Source of the DNA: Candidatus Culexmicrobium profundum
GTDB lineage: Archaea; Thermoproteota; Methanomethylicia; Culexarchaeales; Culexmicrobiaceae
Assembly: GCA_025061245.1 (NCBI GenBank)
Contig: JANZKD010000074.1
Coordinates: 1 to 8,098 of the forward strand
Reading direction: 5' to 3'
DNA: 8,098 nucleotides
In this document: positions 5,645-8,098 of the stretch, piece after piece
Position numbering within the stretch: the first letter of the stretch is position 1
How the letters are laid out: each line of letters begins with the position of its first letter
Position numbers and translations under genes: made by a program
Notes under the pieces: generated by a model
Seen by the model: the letters and a program-made list of their open reading frames with translations, nothing else
What the model was told of the DNA's origin: nothing
The model's database searches: none

Positions 5645-8098
5645 ATGAAGAGAAAAATTGTGATTGCCCTAATAATAACCTTAGCACTAATATCCAGTTT
5701 AATAGTATACGCAGAAAACAGCTACTACACTATAACTGGATACGTAAAAGATGTAAAGGGAAATCCATTAAAAAATGCTAAAATAATAATTTTTAAACTC
5801 CAAGAAAATGTATGGAAGCTAGTTAACATAACGTTTACTCAAGATAATGGAAAGTATGAAGTTAACCTTGAAAAGGGATATTATAAAGTAATCGTTACAC
5901 ATGACTTAAATTCAACCCCTGGATTCGACTATACAATTCACATCAAAGAAGTCAAAGTAGAAAGCAATATTGAAGTAAACTTCACCCTAATGAAAGCAGC
6001 CTCAATAATAATAAAAGGAAAAGCAATAACAGCAGCAACAGATGAACCAGCAAAGTATGCTGAATATAGAGTTGAAATACTCGATGGAAATGAAACACCA
6101 GGATTAATGAAAAACTTTGGAATGCTACTTGAATACTCTAAGAACATTGGAATTACAGACAGAACAATTGTAATACCAGCACAATTAAATGTCAACATAA
6201 TTGTTCAAGCAGCATTCCTTATAGAAAGAGAAATAACAACACTAAAATTCAATCTCACCGAGAAACCTATACAGCTGAATCAAGGTGAAAGCATAGAGAT
6301 CGAAATAGAGAGAGCATCATTAGCTCATTCAATCAAAATGGTAGAAGAAATGCTCTCAGAGACTCAAGAGCTAATTAAAGAAGCAGAGAAAAAAGAATTT
6401 TACATGTCAATCTTCAAATCAAAACTTAGTAGAGTCAGCGGACTAATACACTTATCTAAAGCAAAATTAGAAGAAGGAAAATATGAAGCATGTTATGTAG
6501 ATCTAAGAGAAGCATTCATCTCCATATTAAACATAAAAGAGAAAATTAAAGCAACCTTCAGTGAAGCTTCAAGCTCAACATCAATGATTATATTTCTCTT
6601 AGCATTAACATCAACTGTATGTGGAGAAATAATATTCGAAAAAAGAATAGGGAAAATTACTGCAACAATAATTTTATACATAATAACACTATCAATATTC
6701 TACACTTTATTCCCTGGAGCCAAACTTGTCAATTTAAATGACACTACACTATGGGCAGTAATGTCAATCATAATTACAGAAGCAATAATAACTTGGCCTC
6801 AACTAATCAAAGAAAAACCTGGAGGAACAACATTTAAAAGCATACTCGCATCAATATTTTCTCTCGCTAAAAGAAACTTAAAGAGGAGAAAGCTAAGAAC
6901 CATATTAACAATACTATCAATATTAATATTAATCGGCGGATTCGTCTCTCTAACATCAGTTAGCATTGAGGAGGGATTAATGGAGCGAACCTACGAAAAT
7001 AACACTAAATTTAGGGGAATACTAGTTGATAAAATTAAGCCAACCACCGTAAAGCAACCATTCATACCCTTAGATCGAGATATAATTAAAACATTAAATC
7101 AAAGAGAAGACGTTCTATGGACTTCAATTAAATTTGAAACATTACCATCAATTTCACCCATAGACTATATGGTAAAAATTGAAGAAGCAGAAAATAAATT
7201 ACCAATATTTGGAATCATATCATTTTCCAATAGAGCAGACCCAATATACAGAGAAATGGAAGAAAGACTAATAGATGGAAGAATGCCAGAGAAGAGTGGA
7301 GAAATTGTAATTCCCGAAAGAACTTCATCAACATTAAACTTGAAAGTTGGGGATTATTTATACTTGGTTAAAAGTAGAATTAAAGTTAAAATATCGGGAA
7401 TAGTTTCGGATAATGCATTTAGCATTATTGATTATGATGGGAGAATATTAACACCATCCAAGATAGTGATGATTGATGGAGAAGAACCCATAATTGAAGT
7501 GGTTGAATGTGAAGTTGAGGAAATCATATTTCTATGGTGGGAAGACGCTAGTAAAATAAGCGCATTTCCATCTAGAATAATTGCAAGTTTAGAAGATGAA
7601 GAAAAAATAGTTGTATTAGCAAAGAATATTGCATTAAGGGGAGGATATCGAACATTAGCCTTCATTTCAAATAAAACTTTAGAATATAGATATGGAACAT
7701 ACTTAGAAACAAGAGGGATGGAAGCTACATTATCACTCATATTATCAATATTCAACGTATCAATTGTAATGTTATCCTCAGTCTATGAGAGAAGAAGAGA
7801 AATCATGATACTATCAGCACTTGGACTAAATCCAAGTCACATTTCAATGTTATTCTCAGCTGAAGCATTAATTTTAGGAATAATTTCAGGCGGCCTCGGA
7901 TATATTGTAGGGTTAACATTCTATAAGATAGCTAGAATTCTAGGATTATTCATAGAAGTTTATCCCAAGGTCTCAATAACATGGACTTCCACTACAATTG
8001 GAATTGCAATTGCAGTTGCAATTGCAGGTACAATTCCAGCATTAAAATCCTCAGTTATAGTCACACCATCAAAATTAATGAAATGGAAAGCTGATAAA
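5645..8098 (+). CDS. Exported beta-domain fused to FtsX/MacB-type ABC transporter permease (runs off right edge)
   Basis: The 818 visible residues form a multidomain membrane protein. Residues 1-23 are a signal peptide or N-terminal anchor (basic KRK, hydrophobic stretch, then AEN). Residues 28-116 resemble a carboxypeptidase-regulatory-like beta-sandwich (ITGYVKDVKGNPLKNAKI, then NGKYEVNLEKGYYKVIV). Residues 117-222 are probably further extracellular beta structure, and 225-305 a charged helical hairpin. Three membrane helices follow (about 312-329, 337-357, 367-385). The FtsX/MacB unit then begins with basic LAKRNLKRRKLRTIL (407-421), helix 418-440, an extracellular MacB-like domain (441-693, with LIDGRMPEKSGEIVIPE and LNLKVGDYL), then helices 694-713, 732-758 and 779-800. 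Basic segments (EKR, KRRK, YERRREI) fall on the predicted inner side. ATG 5645 is the only start after the in-frame TAA at 5627. Such permeases work with a MacB/LolD-like ATPase, not seen here. The cargo is unknown, and the gene's end is beyond the window. Confidence 0.82.
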   Translation, partial: MKRKIVIALIITLALISSLIVYAENSYYTITGYVKDVKGNPLKNAKIIIFKLQENVWKLVNITFTQDNGKYEVNLEKGYYKVIVTHDLNSTPGFDYTIHIKEVKVESNIEVNFTLMKAASIIIKGKAITAATDEPAKYAEYRVEILDGNETPGLMKNFGMLLEYSKNIGITDRTIVIPAQLNVNIIVQAAFLIEREITTLKFNLTEKPIQLNQGESIEIEIERASLAHSIKMVEEMLSETQELIKEAEKKEFYMSIFKSKLSRVSGLIHLSKAKLEEGKYEACYVDLREAFISILNIKEKIKATFSEASSSTSMIIFLLALTSTVCGEIIFEKRIGKITATIILYIITLSIFYTLFPGAKLVNLNDTTLWAVMSIIITEAIITWPQLIKEKPGGTTFKSILASIFSLAKRNLKRRKLRTILTILSILILIGGFVSLTSVSIEEGLMERTYENNTKFRGILVDKIKPTTVKQPFIPLDRDIIKTLNQREDVLWTSIKFETLPSISPIDYMVKIEEAENKLPIFGIISFSNRADPIYREMEERLIDGRMPEKSGEIVIPERTSSTLNLKVGDYLYLVKSRIKVKISGIVSDNAFSIIDYDGRILTPSKIVMIDGEEPIIEVVECEVEEIIFLWWEDASKISAFPSRIIASLEDEEKIVVLAKNIALRGGYRTLAFISNKTLEYRYGTYLETRGMEATLSLILSIFNVSIVMLSSVYERRREIMILSALGLNPSHISMLFSAEALILGIISGGLGYIVGLTFYKIARILGLFIEVYPKVSITWTSTTIGIAIAVAIAGTIPALKSSVIVTPSKLMKWKADK
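8003..8026 (+). repeat. Four tandem ATTGCA-type hexamers inside the last membrane helix
   Basis: The sequence is ATTGCA, ATTGCA, GTTGCA, ATTGCA. It is in frame and encodes Ile-Ala, Ile-Ala, Val-Ala, Ile-Ala (residues 787-794) in the final predicted helix of the permease. Its likely origin is slippage tolerated because any small hydrophobic pair fits a membrane helix. Confidence 0.7.

Noticed and set aside
7432..7755. Minus-strand open frame of 107 codons, and similar minus-strand frames at 5391-5687, 5938-6198 and 6493-6681
   Set aside because: All lie wholly or largely antisense to the peptidase or ABC permease frames and show no domain features; they are shadows of AT-rich coding sequence.
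1..8098. Search for CRISPR repeats, tRNA or rRNA genes, transposase, integrase or toxin-antitoxin pairs
   Set aside because: No regularly spaced repeats, cloverleaf-like segments, terminal inverted repeats or related protein motifs were seen by reading the window.

Overview
The window looks archaeal and most likely comes from a thermophile-like lineage of the TACK/Thermoproteota side; that placement is inference. The direct evidence is an archaeal/eukaryotic-type ribosomal protein S27ae gene, an archaeal Lhr-type helicase, an alanine-aminotransferase-like enzyme resembling those of Thermococcales, GGTG-type Shine-Dalgarno motifs, TATA-like boxes at about the archaeal distance from starts, strong use of AGA/AGG and ATA codons, and an AT-rich composition. 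I see no rRNA, tRNA, CRISPR array, insertion sequence, integrase or phage gene.

Layout. Positions 1-1138 and 1184-2365 are on the minus strand. Reading in the direction of transcription, they hold an MFS transporter (2365-1184), the 54-residue zinc-ribbon protein S27ae (1138-974), and the N-terminal 297 residues of an Lhr-type helicase (892 to the left edge). A 191-base divergent spacer (2366-2556) separates these from a metallo-beta-lactamase-fold hydrolase on the plus strand (2557-3282). That gene converges on, and overlaps by 54 bases, an aminotransferase on the minus strand (4434-3229). A compact divergent promoter region (4435-4533) then leads to an M42-family aminopeptidase (4534-5598, plus). 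After 46 bases comes a large plus-strand gene that runs off the right edge (5645-8098). It encodes an exported protein joining a carboxypeptidase-regulatory-like beta domain, a helical stalk, three membrane helices and a complete-looking FtsX/MacB-type ABC permease unit.

How the genes relate. The aminotransferase and the M42 peptidase share a divergent promoter region and both fit peptide and amino-acid catabolism (peptide breakdown, then transamination). S27ae and Lhr are translation- and nucleic-acid-related housekeeping genes. The MFS protein and the MBL hydrolase have no specific substrate visible from sequence. The ABC permease probably pairs with an ATPase outside the window.

Most notable points. 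(1) The M42 peptidase has no ATG, GTG or TTG where homology requires the start. It either starts at an ATT placed right behind a near-perfect Shine-Dalgarno sequence, or a run of seven Gs hides a frameshift. (2) The ABC permease has an unusual fused architecture. (3) The MBL hydrolase and the aminotransferase overlap tail to tail in antisense. (4) Four of the seven genes start at TTG. I did not find a complete, clearly new multi-gene system; the fused permease is the best candidate for part of one.
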